From: Chlorocebus sabaeus
Lineage: Eukaryota; Chordata; Mammalia; Primates; Cercopithecidae
DNA length: 64,000 nt
Direction of reading: 5' to 3'
Assembly: GCF_047675955.1 (NCBI RefSeq)
Contig: NC_132925.1
Coordinates: 22,406,688-22,470,687 of the forward strand
Position 1 is the stretch's first letter; each line of letters opens with the position of its first letter. Below the pieces are notes generated by a model, which worked only from the letters and a program-made list of their open reading frames with translations, was not told the DNA's origin and ran no database searches. The position numbers were made by a program, and so were the translations under genes. Of the stretch, positions 1 to 10,800 are shown one piece after another.

Positions 1-50
1 AAAGAAAGAAATAACTAAGAGAAGGAGGAGGAGGAAGAGCAGGAACAAGT
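1..50. repeat. purine-rich low-complexity tract
   Basis: The first bases are almost only A and G, with a short run of GGA triplets. It looks like simple low-complexity DNA and may be the end of something lying outside the window. Confidence 0.6.
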
Positions 51-238
51 GGCTTGGGAAAAGTATATTACAGTAATACTTGGCATGCTTTATATGTTTT
101 ATTTGAAACTGATAATAATATAACTTTCTAGGAAGAATTATTTTTTAGCTCTTGAAGAAACCAAGGTATTAAAATTGTCAATCACATTGCCAACCAAAAA
201 TACAACATATAATAATCAAAATTAGAAATATGATAATA

Positions 239-570
239 GGTCGGGGTGGGTGCAGTGGCTCACGTCTGTAATCCTAGCACTTTGGGATGCCGAGGTGGAC
301 AGATCACCTGAGGTCAGAAGTTTGAGACCAGTCTGGCCAACATGAGAAACCCCGTGTCTACTAAAAACACAAAAATTAGCTGGGCATGGTGGCGTGTGCC
401 TGTAATCCCAGCTACCAAGGAGGCTGAGGCAAGAGAATTGCTGAAACTTGGGAGGCAGAGGCTGCAGTGAGCCGAGATCGCACCCCTGCACTCCAACCTG
501 GGCAACAGGCGAGACTCCATCTCAAAAATAAATAAATAAATAAAAAGAAAAAGAAAAAGAAAAGAAAAAA
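239..570 (+). mobile_element. Alu SINE, full length, S-like
   Basis: Both arms, the A-rich linker and a long A-rich tail grown into AAAT and AAAAG units are present. The element is flanked by a 14-bp target-site duplication (225-238 and 571-584, one mismatch, GAAATRTGATAATA), so the insertion is complete. Several substitutions from consensus suggest an AluS-age copy. Reverse-strand open frames across it are translated Alu and have no coding meaning. Confidence 0.97.
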
Positions 571-689
571 GAAATGTGATAATAAACACCTGCTCATTTG
601 ACTGCCCTTCCATTCCAGAGGAAGTCAGGTATCTACCTGGGATCTCATAATTTAATCATCATAAGAGTATATAAGATCATTTTTCTCAA

Positions 690-775
690 ACCTCTTATTT
701 TACATTTGAAGATTAAGGCTAAGTAAATGGTCCAAGATCTCACAGCTAATTAGTGCTTAGGTGCTGCACCACATA
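690..775 (+). mobile_element. MIR SINE fragment
   Basis: The stretch reads like the second half of MIR: a 'lower end tested by gel' style conserved core is seen as TTTTACA..GA..ATTAAGGCTAAGTAA followed by CACAGCTAAT. It is degraded, as expected for an ancient mammalian SINE. Ends are approximate. Confidence 0.65.
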
Positions 776-2322
776 ATGAGGGACAAGTTTCATGGTCTTG
801 GAAAACCTTTCCCCACCACTAGATTCTACGTTTTGTCTAGGACACTGTGAGCAGCACTTCTGTGTGCATCTAGGGGAATCCTACCACTTTCAAGTGATTA
901 CGCCATTTCCTAAAACCCCCAATCAACTGATCGAAGAAAGATTACAGAATTCATTCAATTTCCTGATAAATGGCTGAGATAGCTATTTTCCTTTGGGTTT
1001 GAATGCTTAGATTCATTTATTCCTCCATGCTGTTTTTATGATACGGAAGTAACTTTAAATTATGCCATTTTATATTTTTTCAAAGGATTTTGTATCACTG
1101 TTAATCACAGCACCAGCATCAATACCACTCATAATTATTCTTTTTTTTTTTTTGGTCAGTGTACTTCAAACACCATATGTGAGGCTTTGCAAAGACACGG
1201 GCAGGGCCTTCGTCCAGGAATCAGCAGCACTGACTGAGGATGTCACATCTTCTGATTGCCCATTATTACAGAAATTGTAATTCATGTCCTCCCAATTACA
1301 ATCTTAAAATTTTACCTTCCACAGAGATTATATCCAATATATCACACCAAGCCTGCCATTTACAGCACAAAAAATTAAATCAGGCTGAGAAATCCTGGAG
1401 TGTAAATTACGTCCATTTAGGTATTTTACAGATGCCCAACTTAAGAGATGGATATCTTACTCTATCCAGTTCACCCTTTTTTCATTCCTATGGCAGTGAT
1501 TTCCAGCCCTTGAGAAAACAAAGCAAGTCTTTCTACCTGATTTTTGCGCACAGTTCTAGAGTAAAAATAATATTATTTTCCGTATCATTCCCTGACACCT
1601 CAAGCTGGGCAGAAGAGTAGGGTTTTGAGGGTTCAAAAGAAGCAATATTAGAACCTCGTTGCCAGGAAAAAAACAATCTAAACCTGTTAGAAAATAAAAC
1701 AACAAAAACAAAAAAAACCCATTTCACCCACCAACTGACCACTCCGGCAAGCAGTAGAGCTTAAAGTGCTTCAGAGAGCCATACTAAGTTGGCAACAGTA
1801 AATTACTGGATTCAACTAAATTGTTGGTGTTCAGAGCCTCAGAGTAATCCCCTAGTCTCAGTTTTGCTTCACTTACTTTCATATTTTCAGTAAGTTATGG
1901 TCAACAATCACCTAATATGTTTTGACTGTCAAAAACTTTTATGCAATTGGTTATGATCCTTCCAAAATGGTTTCTGTGAGCAATGAAGCTTTCTCCCATA
2001 AACCATAGACTCAGAAAGGAAACAGGGAATGACCAAGGCATTTCATGTTTGCATTTGTATTCATTTGTGTACAGACTCATAATTCCTAATGGTGCATCCT
2101 TTCATTCTCTAAATGTCACTCTTAAATGCTACAGTAATGCATATGATTCAGAATAATACCAAGGCATTAAAAATAAAACTCTTTTCCTTGTCATAGCATG
2201 GAATATAATTATATCAACTGTAGTCAGTTAAGAATAAAGACATGGAGTTAAAAGGTCTAAAACCCAGGGACTAAGCCCATCTCTATCTCTATTCTACCCT
2301 TGTGGTAAGAAGACTGTAATAC
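776..2322. other. unique non-coding DNA
   Basis: I see no recognisable repeat or gene. A T-run lies at about 1140-1154. An open frame of 126 codons on the plus strand (1240-1620) has no start context, no recognisable domain, no splice signals that I could pair, and a composition like its surroundings, so I treat it as chance. Confidence 0.6.
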
Positions 2323-2694
2323 TGATATGGTTTCACTGCGCCCCCACCAAAATCTCATCTTGAATTGTAGTTCCCATAATCCCTATGTGTCCTGGGAGGG
2401 ACCCAGTGGGAGGTAATTGAATCATGGGAGCAGTTACCTCCATGCTGCTGTTTTGTGATAGTGAGTTCTCATGAGATCTGATGGTTTTATAAGTGGCTTT
2501 TCCCTAATTGCTTGGCACTTCTCTCTCCTCCTGCCTTGTGAGGAGGGATGTGTTTGCTTGTCCTTGCACTATGATTGCAAGTTTCCTGGGGCCTCTCCAG
2601 CCATGCAGAACTGTGAGTCAATCAAACTTTTTTCCTTTATAAATTACCTAGTCTTGGGTATGTCCTTATAGCAGTGTGAGAATGGATTAATACA
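2323..2694 (+). repeat. 5' LTR of the THE1-type element
   Basis: 372 bp. It has the THE1/MST signatures TTGAATTGTAGTTCCCATAA, AATTGAATCATGGG and CCTTTATAAATTAC before the terminal TTAATACA. It differs from the 3' LTR at many positions, so the insertion is old. Confidence 0.95.
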
Positions 2695-4260
2695 GTAAAT
2701 TGGTACCAGGAGTTGGGTCCTGCTATAAGGATACCTGAAAATGTGGAAGCCACTTTGGAACTGGTTAACAAGCATAGGATGGAATAGTTTAGAGAGTTCA
2801 AAAGAAGATAGAAAAATGTGGAAAAGTTTGGAATTTCCGAGAGATTTGAAGGGCTCAGAAGACAGGAAGATATGGGAAAGTTTGGAACTTCCTAGTTGGG
2901 TGGCTTTGACTAAAAAGCAGAGAGTGATTTGGACAATGAAATCCAGGTGCAGATGGTCTCAGATGGAAATGAGTAACTTGTTAGCAACTGGAGCAAAGAT
3001 GCCTCTTACTACGCTTTAAAAAAGAGACTGGCGGCATTTTGCCCATGCCCTAGAGATCTGCTGAACTTTGAACTTGAGATAGATGATTTAGGGTATCTGG
3101 CAGAAGAAATTTCTAAGCAACAAAGCATTCAAGAGGTGACAGAGCATAAAAGTTTGAAAAATTTGCAGTCTGATGATGTAGTAGAAAATAAATTTTTCTA
3201 AGAAGAAATTCAAGCTGGTTGCAGAAATTTGCATAAGTAACAAGGAGTCAAATGCTAATTGCCAAAACGATGGGGAAAATGTCTTCAGGGTATGTCACAG
3301 ACTTTTGAGGCAACCCCTCCCATGACAGGCCCAGATACATAGGAAGGACAAATGATTTCCTGGGCTGGGTCCAGGATTTCCCTGCTGTGTGCAGCCTCGG
3401 CCCCCGCATCTAGCTGTTCCAGCAGTGGCTACAAGGGGCCAAGGTACAGTTCAGGCCATTGCTTCAGAGATTGCATGTCCCAAGCCTTGGAATTTTCCAC
3501 GTGGTTTTGGTCCTGTGGGTACACAGTAGGCAAGAATTGAGGTTTGGGAACCTCCACATAGATTTCAAAGGATGTATGGAAATGCATGGATGTCCAGGTG
3601 GAGATGTGCTGCTGGGTGAAGCCCTCGTGGAGAACCTCTGCTAGAAGGGAAATGTGTGGTTGGAGCCCCCACACAATGTCCCCACTGGAGCACTGCCTAG
3701 TGGAGCTGTGAGAAGAAAGCCACCATCCTCCAGACCCCAGAATGGGAGATCCACCAACAGCTTGCACCATGCACCTGGAAAAGCCTCAGACACTCAATGG
3801 CAACCCACAAAAGCAGCTGGGAGGGGCACTGTACCCTACAAAACCACAAGGGTGGAGCTGCCCGAGGCCATGGGAGCCCACCTCTTTCATCAGTATGATG
3901 TGGATGTGAGACATGGAGTCAAAGGAGATCATTTTGGAACTTTAAGGTTTAATGACTTCCCTATTTGATTTCAGACTTTCATGGGGTCTATAACCCCTTT
4001 GTTTTGGCCAATTTCTCACATTTGCAACAGGTGCATTTATGAATGGCTGTACCCCCATTGTATCTAGGAAGTAACTAACTTGCTTTTGATTTTACAGGCT
4101 CATAGACAGAAGGGACTTGCCTTGTCTCAAATGAGCTCTTGGAATTGGACTTTGGGGTTAATGCTGGAATGAGCTAAGACTTTGGAGGACTGTTGGGAAG
4201 ACATGACTGTGTTTTTAAATGTGAGAAGGACATGAGATTTGGAAGGGGCCAGGGGTAGAA
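2695..4260 (+). pseudogene. THE1 internal region with decayed gag-like remnant
   Basis: The internal part starts just after the 5' LTR with a tract containing TGGTACCAGGAG, where the primer-binding site is expected. It holds only short open frames: plus-strand frames of 92 codons at 2741-3019 and 104 codons at 3654-3968, in different phases and separated by stops. MaLR internal regions carry a single gag-like remnant and no reverse transcriptase, and I see none here. The element is not capable of making a protein set. The other open frames in 3352-3770 are shadows. Confidence 0.85.
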
Positions 4261-4609
4261 TGATATGATTTGGCTGTGTCCCCACTCAAATCTCATCTTG
4301 AATTGTAGTCATGGGAGAGACCCAGTGAGAGATAATTGAATCATGGGGGTGATCACCCTCATGCTGCTATTTTCATGATGGTGAGTGAGTTCTCATGAGT
4401 TCTCATAGTTTTGTAAGGAGGTTTTCCCCCTTTGCTCAGCACTTCTCTCTCCTGTCTCCATGTGAAGAAGGATGTGTTTGCTTCCCATGATTGTAAGTTT
4501 CCTGAGGCCTCCTCAGCTATGCAGATTGTGAGTCAATTTAAACCTCTTTCCTTTATAAATCACACTTTATAGATTATTTCCTTATAGCAGTATGAGAATG
4601 ACTAATACA
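4261..4609 (+). repeat. 3' LTR of the THE1-type element
   Basis: 349 bp, colinear with the 5' LTR except for a deletion of about 20 bp shortly after ATTGTAGT, and a local reshuffling around GGTGAGTGAG. It ends ACTAATACA and is followed by the second target copy. Confidence 0.95.
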
Positions 4610-4899
4610 AATATTTAATAGGGGTAGCACTGCTCATCAGTGAGTAGTCCAGTAAGGCAATGTTTTTCAGGGAAGCAATAATGGTCAGTGGAACCCAGTG
4701 ATAGGGGATCTGAAAGGCAAGAAGGCAGGGATTCAGCCTTGATCACCTGGATAATCAGGCAAGAAGGTGTTTCTCACAAGCCAAGGTTCATGGACAAAGT
4801 CATTCTCAGGAAGATGTGGTCTTGCTGGCAGGATTGTTCGAAGTGAATTTGTGCCCAAGAATGGACTGTGATAGTAATTATAATAATAATAATAATGCT
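4610..4899. other. unique DNA with short (TAA)n tract
   Basis: Nothing recognisable apart from a short run of TAA/AAT units at about 4880-4897 immediately before a MIR. Confidence 0.5.
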
Positions 4900-5085
4900 G
4901 GCATCAATGAGAGCTGGTAGATTTAAAACTTGTACTAGATGCCAAGTGCTTTGCTAAACATTCTTTCATGAATTAGTTAATTTTCCCGCCAATTCTGTAG
5001 CTCTTGTTATCGATATTCCAAAAAGAAGGAGAGATTAATGTCTAGAGAAGAGACTTGTTCAAATTCACACTGCTCGTTTGCACTT
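4900..5085 (+). mobile_element. MIR SINE
   Basis: The order GATGCCAAGTGCTTTGCTAA, ATGAATTAGTTAATTTT, CCAATTCTGTAG and then AAAAGAAGGAGAGATTAATG with CAAATTCACACTG follows the MIR core and 3' part in sense orientation. Degraded; ends approximate. Confidence 0.8.
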
Positions 5086-6480
5086 TTTCCTATGGTTTCA
5101 AGTATCTTCTATTTGCTTTGTGGATACACTCTGCATCCTTCTCCACCTTACTCTTGCTGACAGGAGGAGATTAGAGGGGAGTTAGGAGAAGGAAGGAGGG
5201 GACTGAGATCAAAGTATATATTCAGTCACATCACTCCCTAAAGGTTCATTTCAAGCTGCCCAAGTCTCTTCTCTCAGAGTATCTAATAATTTAGCACATG
5301 AAGGGATACAGTATCCAGTTCATGTAAAATGCCTAGTTGTCGTACTGTAGTAAGAGTAGAGATATAGCTAACTGTAAGGAGGCTTGAGGAAGATATCCAG
5401 AATTCAGGGCAAAACTTCTTGAATCTCTTTTGCCTATGATTACATATTTGTTCTTAATGATGATTAAGACACAGTCCTGGCCACCAAGAAGCTTAGAGTC
5501 TAGTGAGTTAACAATCAAGAAAAGCTTCTGGGTGAGCTGAATCTGCATTGCAGATGAAGTCAACAGGCTTGTTCTGTGAAGTCAGCAACGCATCATGAAC
5601 CCAGGTAAGACTCAATAGTAATCATTCTCTTTTTTTGGCATTGTGAGAGTTTAATTCTTTTAATAGGAAAAAAACACAATTTTTCCTCTCCTTAATTATT
5701 CTTGTATCTAATTGTTGTGATGTCATCATAATACAATGTGGTTTCTCCTAGGAACTTTGAAATGAGGAAAATCTATTTGTTCTGTTTGCTATGAGAGTCA
5801 CATTTTTATATCAATACAGCTAGACAAAGGAGTCTAGCTTCCAGTCCTACAAGACTTGATAGTAACCCAGTGAAATATATTAACAAAGACTATTTTTAAA
5901 ATGAATGAATCTATCAGAAAAAAGTACTAAGAGCCTCCAGAACAAATAAAAAGAGTTAGGGAGCTAAACAGGAAAGACCCATGCTGGCACAGTCTGGTGA
6001 GTGGAGAAGACCTTTGGCCAATGACTTTGACTATGTCTGCTCTTTTATCAAAATTATCCTTCATAGGAGATAGTGATTTTATTTGAATATTCAATTTTCA
6101 ATTGTATTTTCACCCAACAACATTTTATTATAATTGAATTTCCCATATATTTTGTCTTCAGGGAGATAATGTGTTGGATAGAAATGAGGAAATTGAATCA
6201 AATAGATTTTAGACTAAAATTAATCAGTTGTCACTAGTATTAGTTATCAGTTTTGTGTGTAGTTGATGTGAATCTGCTTCTGAGAGACAGATCACTTTAT
6301 TTGTGCTGACAAATAAGGCTTCCTATTCTTCAAGGCTAAGGGCCAGATTTTCTGTCCTAGAAAAATTATTAAGTTAATATCATTCTGAAAAACATCTTGG
6401 GAGGAGAATATGCTGGCATGCCACAGAGAATGTAGAGGGAATGCCTCCCTTCTATACTACTCTGGATTTTGGCATTTTAT
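5086..6480. other. mostly unique DNA
   Basis: No gene recognised. It contains copy A of a 75-bp direct repeat (listed separately). A strong-looking plus-strand donor (CAG|GTAAGA at 5601-5610) has an AG acceptor upstream, but the enclosed segment has stops in all frames, so no coding exon is called. Confidence 0.5.
5455..5529 (+). repeat. 75-bp direct repeat, copy A
   Basis: This segment matches 6553-6627 at 70 of 75 positions without a gap, in the same orientation, 1098 bp away. Sequence on either side of the two copies does not align. The core (ACAGTCCTGGCCACCAAG, then GCTTAGAGTCTAGTG) resembles a widespread ancient interspersed repeat, but the copies agree far more closely with each other than ancient copies should. 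Confidence 0.9.
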
Positions 6481-6489
6481 TTATTCTTT

Positions 6490-6630
6490 AAAAAGTATTA
6501 AATATTTCAAATGTGTCAGGCACTTTGCTTTGTATCAGTGATATTAGTAACATAATGATGATTAAGACACAGTCCTGGCCACCAAGGAGCTTAGAGTCTA
6601 GTGAAGTAACAAGCAAGAAAAGTTTCTTTT
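6490..6630 (+). mobile_element. ancient interspersed repeat (L2/MIR-age, class uncertain)
   Basis: The run GTGTCAGGCACTTTG, then AACATAATGATGATTAAGAC, then CCAAGGAGCTTAGAGTCTAGTG follows a common ancient mammalian repeat pattern (a 'lost-in-divergence' copy of L2/MIR age). I cannot assign the family by eye. Copy B of the 75-bp repeat is its right half. Confidence 0.55.
6553..6627 (+). repeat. 75-bp direct repeat, copy B
   Basis: The partner of 5455-5529 (93% identity, ungapped). Because this copy continues leftward into recognisable ancient repeat sequence while copy A does not, copy B is likely the source. Confidence 0.9.
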
Positions 6631-6729
6631 GCCCTAATTTCAACTCAACTGTGATTGCAAACGCAAATTTAGATGCATGAGATGCTCTGAGACCTGTGTG
6701 GATAAGTTGCTTAGATAAACACCTCTTGG

Positions 6730-6731
<2 letters not shown>

Positions 6732-6763
<32 letters not shown>
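6732..6763. repeat. (CA)16 microsatellite
   Basis: Sixteen uninterrupted CA units, likely polymorphic in length. Confidence 0.98.
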
Positions 6764-6767
<4 letters not shown>

Positions 6768-7404
6768 CTTGTTTGACAAGCTTGTTTTGTAACTAGTGTC
6801 TAGTTTTGCAGAATACAAGATCCATCTCTACCTGCTTCCTTTGCCTTGAATTTCCAGAACTTGCCAGGTTTCCTGGACACCTCACCTGGGACTGGGAATT
6901 AATTCCTACCTCGTTCTTTCCACAGCTGAGCATTATCCCTGCCTTTTTCTATACTCAGGCCATAGCAGAGCCATAGATATTCTCTTTTCCTTGAGAATAG
7001 GCCAGAATAGTATTTTAACTTTCATCTTATTATTATTGTTATGGAAAATAAAAAAACAAATTGTTTTTCTTAATGATTCCACTCATTAATCCGTCCTTTT
7101 CGTTAATCCTTTCATTCATTCCATTCATTAATCCAATCTATGTTCTTTGATAACTGGTATGAGCAAGATTCATCAGTCCTTTCCCTTTACTGCTTTACTC
7201 TAGAAAAAAGAGATAAGACACATATTATAATTGTATGCAAGGTATTTGTACAAAGTTCCTTGTGGGAATGTTGGGGCATTAGTGTTTGTGGAGTAGGTAG
7301 CATTGAGACAGATCCTGAAGGGCGAAATACACTTTAAAGGCAGAGACAAATAACTCAGGAAAAAGCAACTGTAGTTATAAGGAAGAGGAAAGAATGTTAT
7401 TCTT
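6764..7404. other. unique non-coding DNA
   Basis: No gene or clear repeat. Two short overlapping antiparallel open frames near 7140-7436 look fortuitous. Confidence 0.5.
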
Positions 7405-7560
7405 GAAGCTCCTATTTCCGCTCTTCCAGTTATCATCTATGTAACCTTAGAAAGGTCAATTTATATCTTTAAAGTTGGCATTGTTCATCATGAGTAAAAT
7501 GGGATTAAAAATTCACATCGTCGTAAGAATTACATGTAACAACATATGTTAAAGTTTCAC
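7405..7560 (-). mobile_element. MIR SINE, antisense
   Basis: Read on the plus strand, TATGTAACCTTAGAAAGGTCA, then GAGTAAAATGGGATTAAAAA and TACATGTAACAACATA follow the reverse complement of MIR (…GTGACCTTGGGCAA… …TAAAATGGGGATAA…). Degraded; ends approximate. Confidence 0.75.
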
Positions 7561-7689
7561 GTAAACTTTTGGGGCTATGAGATTAAATCATATACCATCA
7601 TTCATCATAAAGTGAACGGAATGCTCAAGGGAGTTGTGGGATGTACCCTAGGAACTGCAGCTGTTTGGGCCATGAATTCTGTTTAGACA

Positions 7690-7850
7690 TTTATGCCTTT
7701 CTCATTTGAGTGACCTTAGAAAAGTGACTTACCTTTTATTTTTTATTTTCTGCAATTATTCAGCTGAAAAATAGGAGTGCTCTTTTTTCACTGGCTAGTG
7801 TTATACAGACACTGTAATTACTAAAATTAGATTATATTATAAAATGCCAT
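7690..7850 (-). mobile_element. MIR-like SINE, antisense
   Basis: GAGTGACCTTAGAAAAGTGACTT followed by a long T-rich stretch and CAGCTGAAAAATAGGAGTG mirrors the same MIR landmarks as the copy 280 bp upstream, but is more decayed. Confidence 0.55.
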
Positions 7851-7859
7851 GAGCTTTTG

Positions 7860-10800
7860 GAAGAGAAGAGGTCATGTAAATAAACTCAACAGAGTACATG
7901 TTTCAACAAAGAAATACTACTGTAAAAAGGAAAAAAATTTATTGTAATGTGCCACTTTTTCTTCTACTTGGAAAACAGGAAATGTCTGACAAAGTTCTGG
8001 AAATGGCAGCCAGCTAAGAAAATGAATTAAAATTTGATCTCTATTGGGTGACTGTCTCTAGAAACTAATTGTCAGCTTGGTTTTTAAAAGCTGCTTTCCA
8101 ATACTTGATTCTGCTTAATTACCACCAGAGCCATTTGGGGGACTGGGCATAAATTTTATTTTAATAAAAAACATCAGCCTTATTTGGGAATGACTTTTAT
8201 TTCAAAACTGAATTCCTAATGCAAATGTCTGAAAGAAGCCTTTATAAAACCCAACGGCATGCACAGGAGTTATGTCTTCATAACGTAAACACAGCCTAAA
8301 ATTGCAGTAAATATATAAACGTAAGAATTTTGGAACAGTCGTTTGTAAATGATCACATAATTTCTAATGCTCCATCCTTTTATTTTCTGAAAGCTGAATT
8401 TAAATTCTGCTTAATCTGTTTTGCTGACAGTTGGGGGTGTTGTGTGACACCTACAAAAGAAGTATTTTCTTCAATATTGCCATTATGAGTAACATCTTGG
8501 TATATAAAAAATGCCACGAGCAATGCTAATTTCAAAAGCTTCTGAGCCAACATCAACATTGCTGACACCATGGCATTATGTATACCAAACCTAATCACTC
8601 CAGTAATATGATGCCTCAGTAAATCTGTGAACATTAACATACAGTCCCATCAACTTAGCACTGCCTCATGCTACAGTATATTCACACAGAAACAGGCTGG
8701 TTCAGGAGCAGAACAGCTCATGCATAAATACATACAATGTAGCTGTCTATTAGTCATAAACATTGCTAATATGATACCTTTTCAGTCTTACCTATCCTGA
8801 AGATTTTGTAAATGCCATTTCAAAAACAGAGGCACCCATTTTGAAAAAGATGATTTGTTTTCTTTACCACATGAGACATACATCCTGACTTTAGAAAATA
8901 CTAGCAATTCAATTTCAAATTTATAAACAAATTAACAACGTAGTAATTATTTCCTTTCTAGCATGATTATTTGCATGGAGGAGGAAATCCCTGTAAAACT
9001 CAAAGTTTCTTTGGAGACATGTATAAAATAAGATTTATTCATGAGTATTCAGGAACATGAAAACATTGACACCAGGAGTCTTCCAACAAGTTTGGTAACA
9101 ATAAATGGCATGCAATATACCCATCTAGAATTCCTGAAAATCTAAAATAATTCGTCCTTGCTTTGTTCAAGTTGTCGATGGATGAGAAGACACATATGCG
9201 CTAGTATAGAAATAGCTAATCATAATAAAACAAAAGATGAATAAGTAACAATTGTGGTGCCGACAAAGAATTTAACAGTGTTCTGATTCTTGGATCAAAA
9301 GGCAAAGCAAATAAAAATCAACTGAATACATGTTTTCCTAAAGGAGTCAACATTTCTTGTAAAATCTAATGGGATAGAGCCCACTAAATGTATTTTTTGG
9401 GACAAGGTCATCTTTGAAGGAATTTTCTGCTGTGTTCTGTAACTGTCAGCAGATAGAAGTAAGTCAGTATTACTTTGATGGTAAAACATTGGTAGTTCAA
9501 GACCATTCTTTGTTTTGGGGATAACCAGAGTCTTTCTGTTATCGTTGAAGGTTTAATAATGAGTAAACTTTCCTGGAACCAAGTCCTGAAAGGAAATTAA
9601 CCTGAGCTTTGCTGACTTATTTTCCCAAATCATGTGATATGATACTTTAGTAAGGACATTTTTGAAAACAATGTGTGAAGCATTGAGCAGAATCATCTGA
9701 AAGGGGTCCCAAGAGCTGAGTATGAGTTGACTGGACAGTAAGGCAGCAGGGAGAATGCCTTCTTTCTCTTCGGGTGGGAAGGGTGACATTGCGTCCTTCC
9801 CGTGGCATTAATGAATCCTTTACTCTGCCAGCATCTTATACGCCACAAGGTTTCCAGTTGTTAGGCAGCTAGCCTTCTCAGACAGCTCCTGTAAACAGCT
9901 GATACCCACATCCCAACTCCTGGCATCAAGAAGCTGATGTATTCTTGCTCTGACAAAACTCTTTCTCATTCTGGACCTGTAAGTAAGGAAACCCTCCCCA
10001 TTCTTAGACTGTAATTCCACATTGCAATACGGGATGAGTTAGGAATTTTTCCAACACCAGAGACAAGAAGTAGCAACACTGAAGCAATTCTCCTGGCGCA
10101 AAAGGCAAAGTGAATCTTTGATGCTTTTGGTAAAGTCCCTAGGTGATGTTATTTATAAAACATTTGAAGCATAAGAATTCCATGAATTTCTAGAGCACGT
10201 ATTTGTGCTATAAAAGGTGAAACTAGCATCATATTATATTTAGGTTGCTGATTAGGCAACTTTGATAATTAATTTCTGAAAAAAAAACACTTTGCAATAA
10301 AGTAATCTATAATTAAGTAATGTTATATTTAGGCTAGTAATAGGGAACTTTCAAATGGGGAAGAAAGTGGGGAGGATTTTCTTATGTACACAGCAAGTCC
10401 ACTGCATTCAAACTGTGGGACAATTCCAGTTTTACCAGCCAGAAGAACCCAGGAACAGATTAGAGAAGAAAGGAAGACATTATTTATAAAGACTGGCAAC
10501 TGAAAGGACTGGCTCAAACAACACTTCAGCATGTTGGTGTGGTAGTTTTTACAGTTATGGCAAATGGTACATTTCAGGTTCTGGTAGTTTGTCATTTTAA
10601 AAACAAGCTCTGGGGCAGAATGTTCTTCTGAAAGACATGCATAATTTTCACTGACATTCTCTTGCAATAGGTTCCCTCTAGTTAGGAAATTTATATGGAG
10701 TATAAACTACTTGTAGCGAGATAAAACTACCTTGTGATGTACCCATTAATATGCCAATGCATATTTGTGTTATTTGAATCTTGGAATTCAATGACTCCTC

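Larger units (their letters stand above)
2323..4609 (+). mobile_element. THE1-type MaLR element, complete LTR-internal-LTR
   Basis: Two LTRs in the same direction, both beginning TGATATG and ending TACA, enclose about 1.57 kb of internal sequence. The flanking 5-mers AATAC (2318-2322) and AATAT (4610-4614) fit a 5-bp target duplication with one change. MaLRs are non-autonomous relatives of ERV-L. The overall length (about 2.3 kb) is what an intact THE1 element should have. Most genomic copies are solo LTRs, so this copy escaped LTR-LTR recombination. Confidence 0.93.

Noticed and set aside
1240..1620. 126-codon plus-strand open frame
   Set aside because: No recognisable domain, no paired splice sites, and unremarkable base composition. 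One such frame is expected by chance in 64 kb of AT-rich DNA.
5545..5604. Plus-strand acceptor/donor pair around 5555 and 5604
   Set aside because: All three frames contain stops within about 50 nt. A non-coding exon cannot be excluded, but nothing supports one.
8792..8888. Second reverse-strand exon-like segment (donor TAG|GTAAGA, one open frame)
   Set aside because: The acceptor has a poor pyrimidine tract. Its open frame needs two bases to complete the first codon, while the 23182-23260 candidate would leave a gap of one, so the two cannot be consecutive exons in phase.
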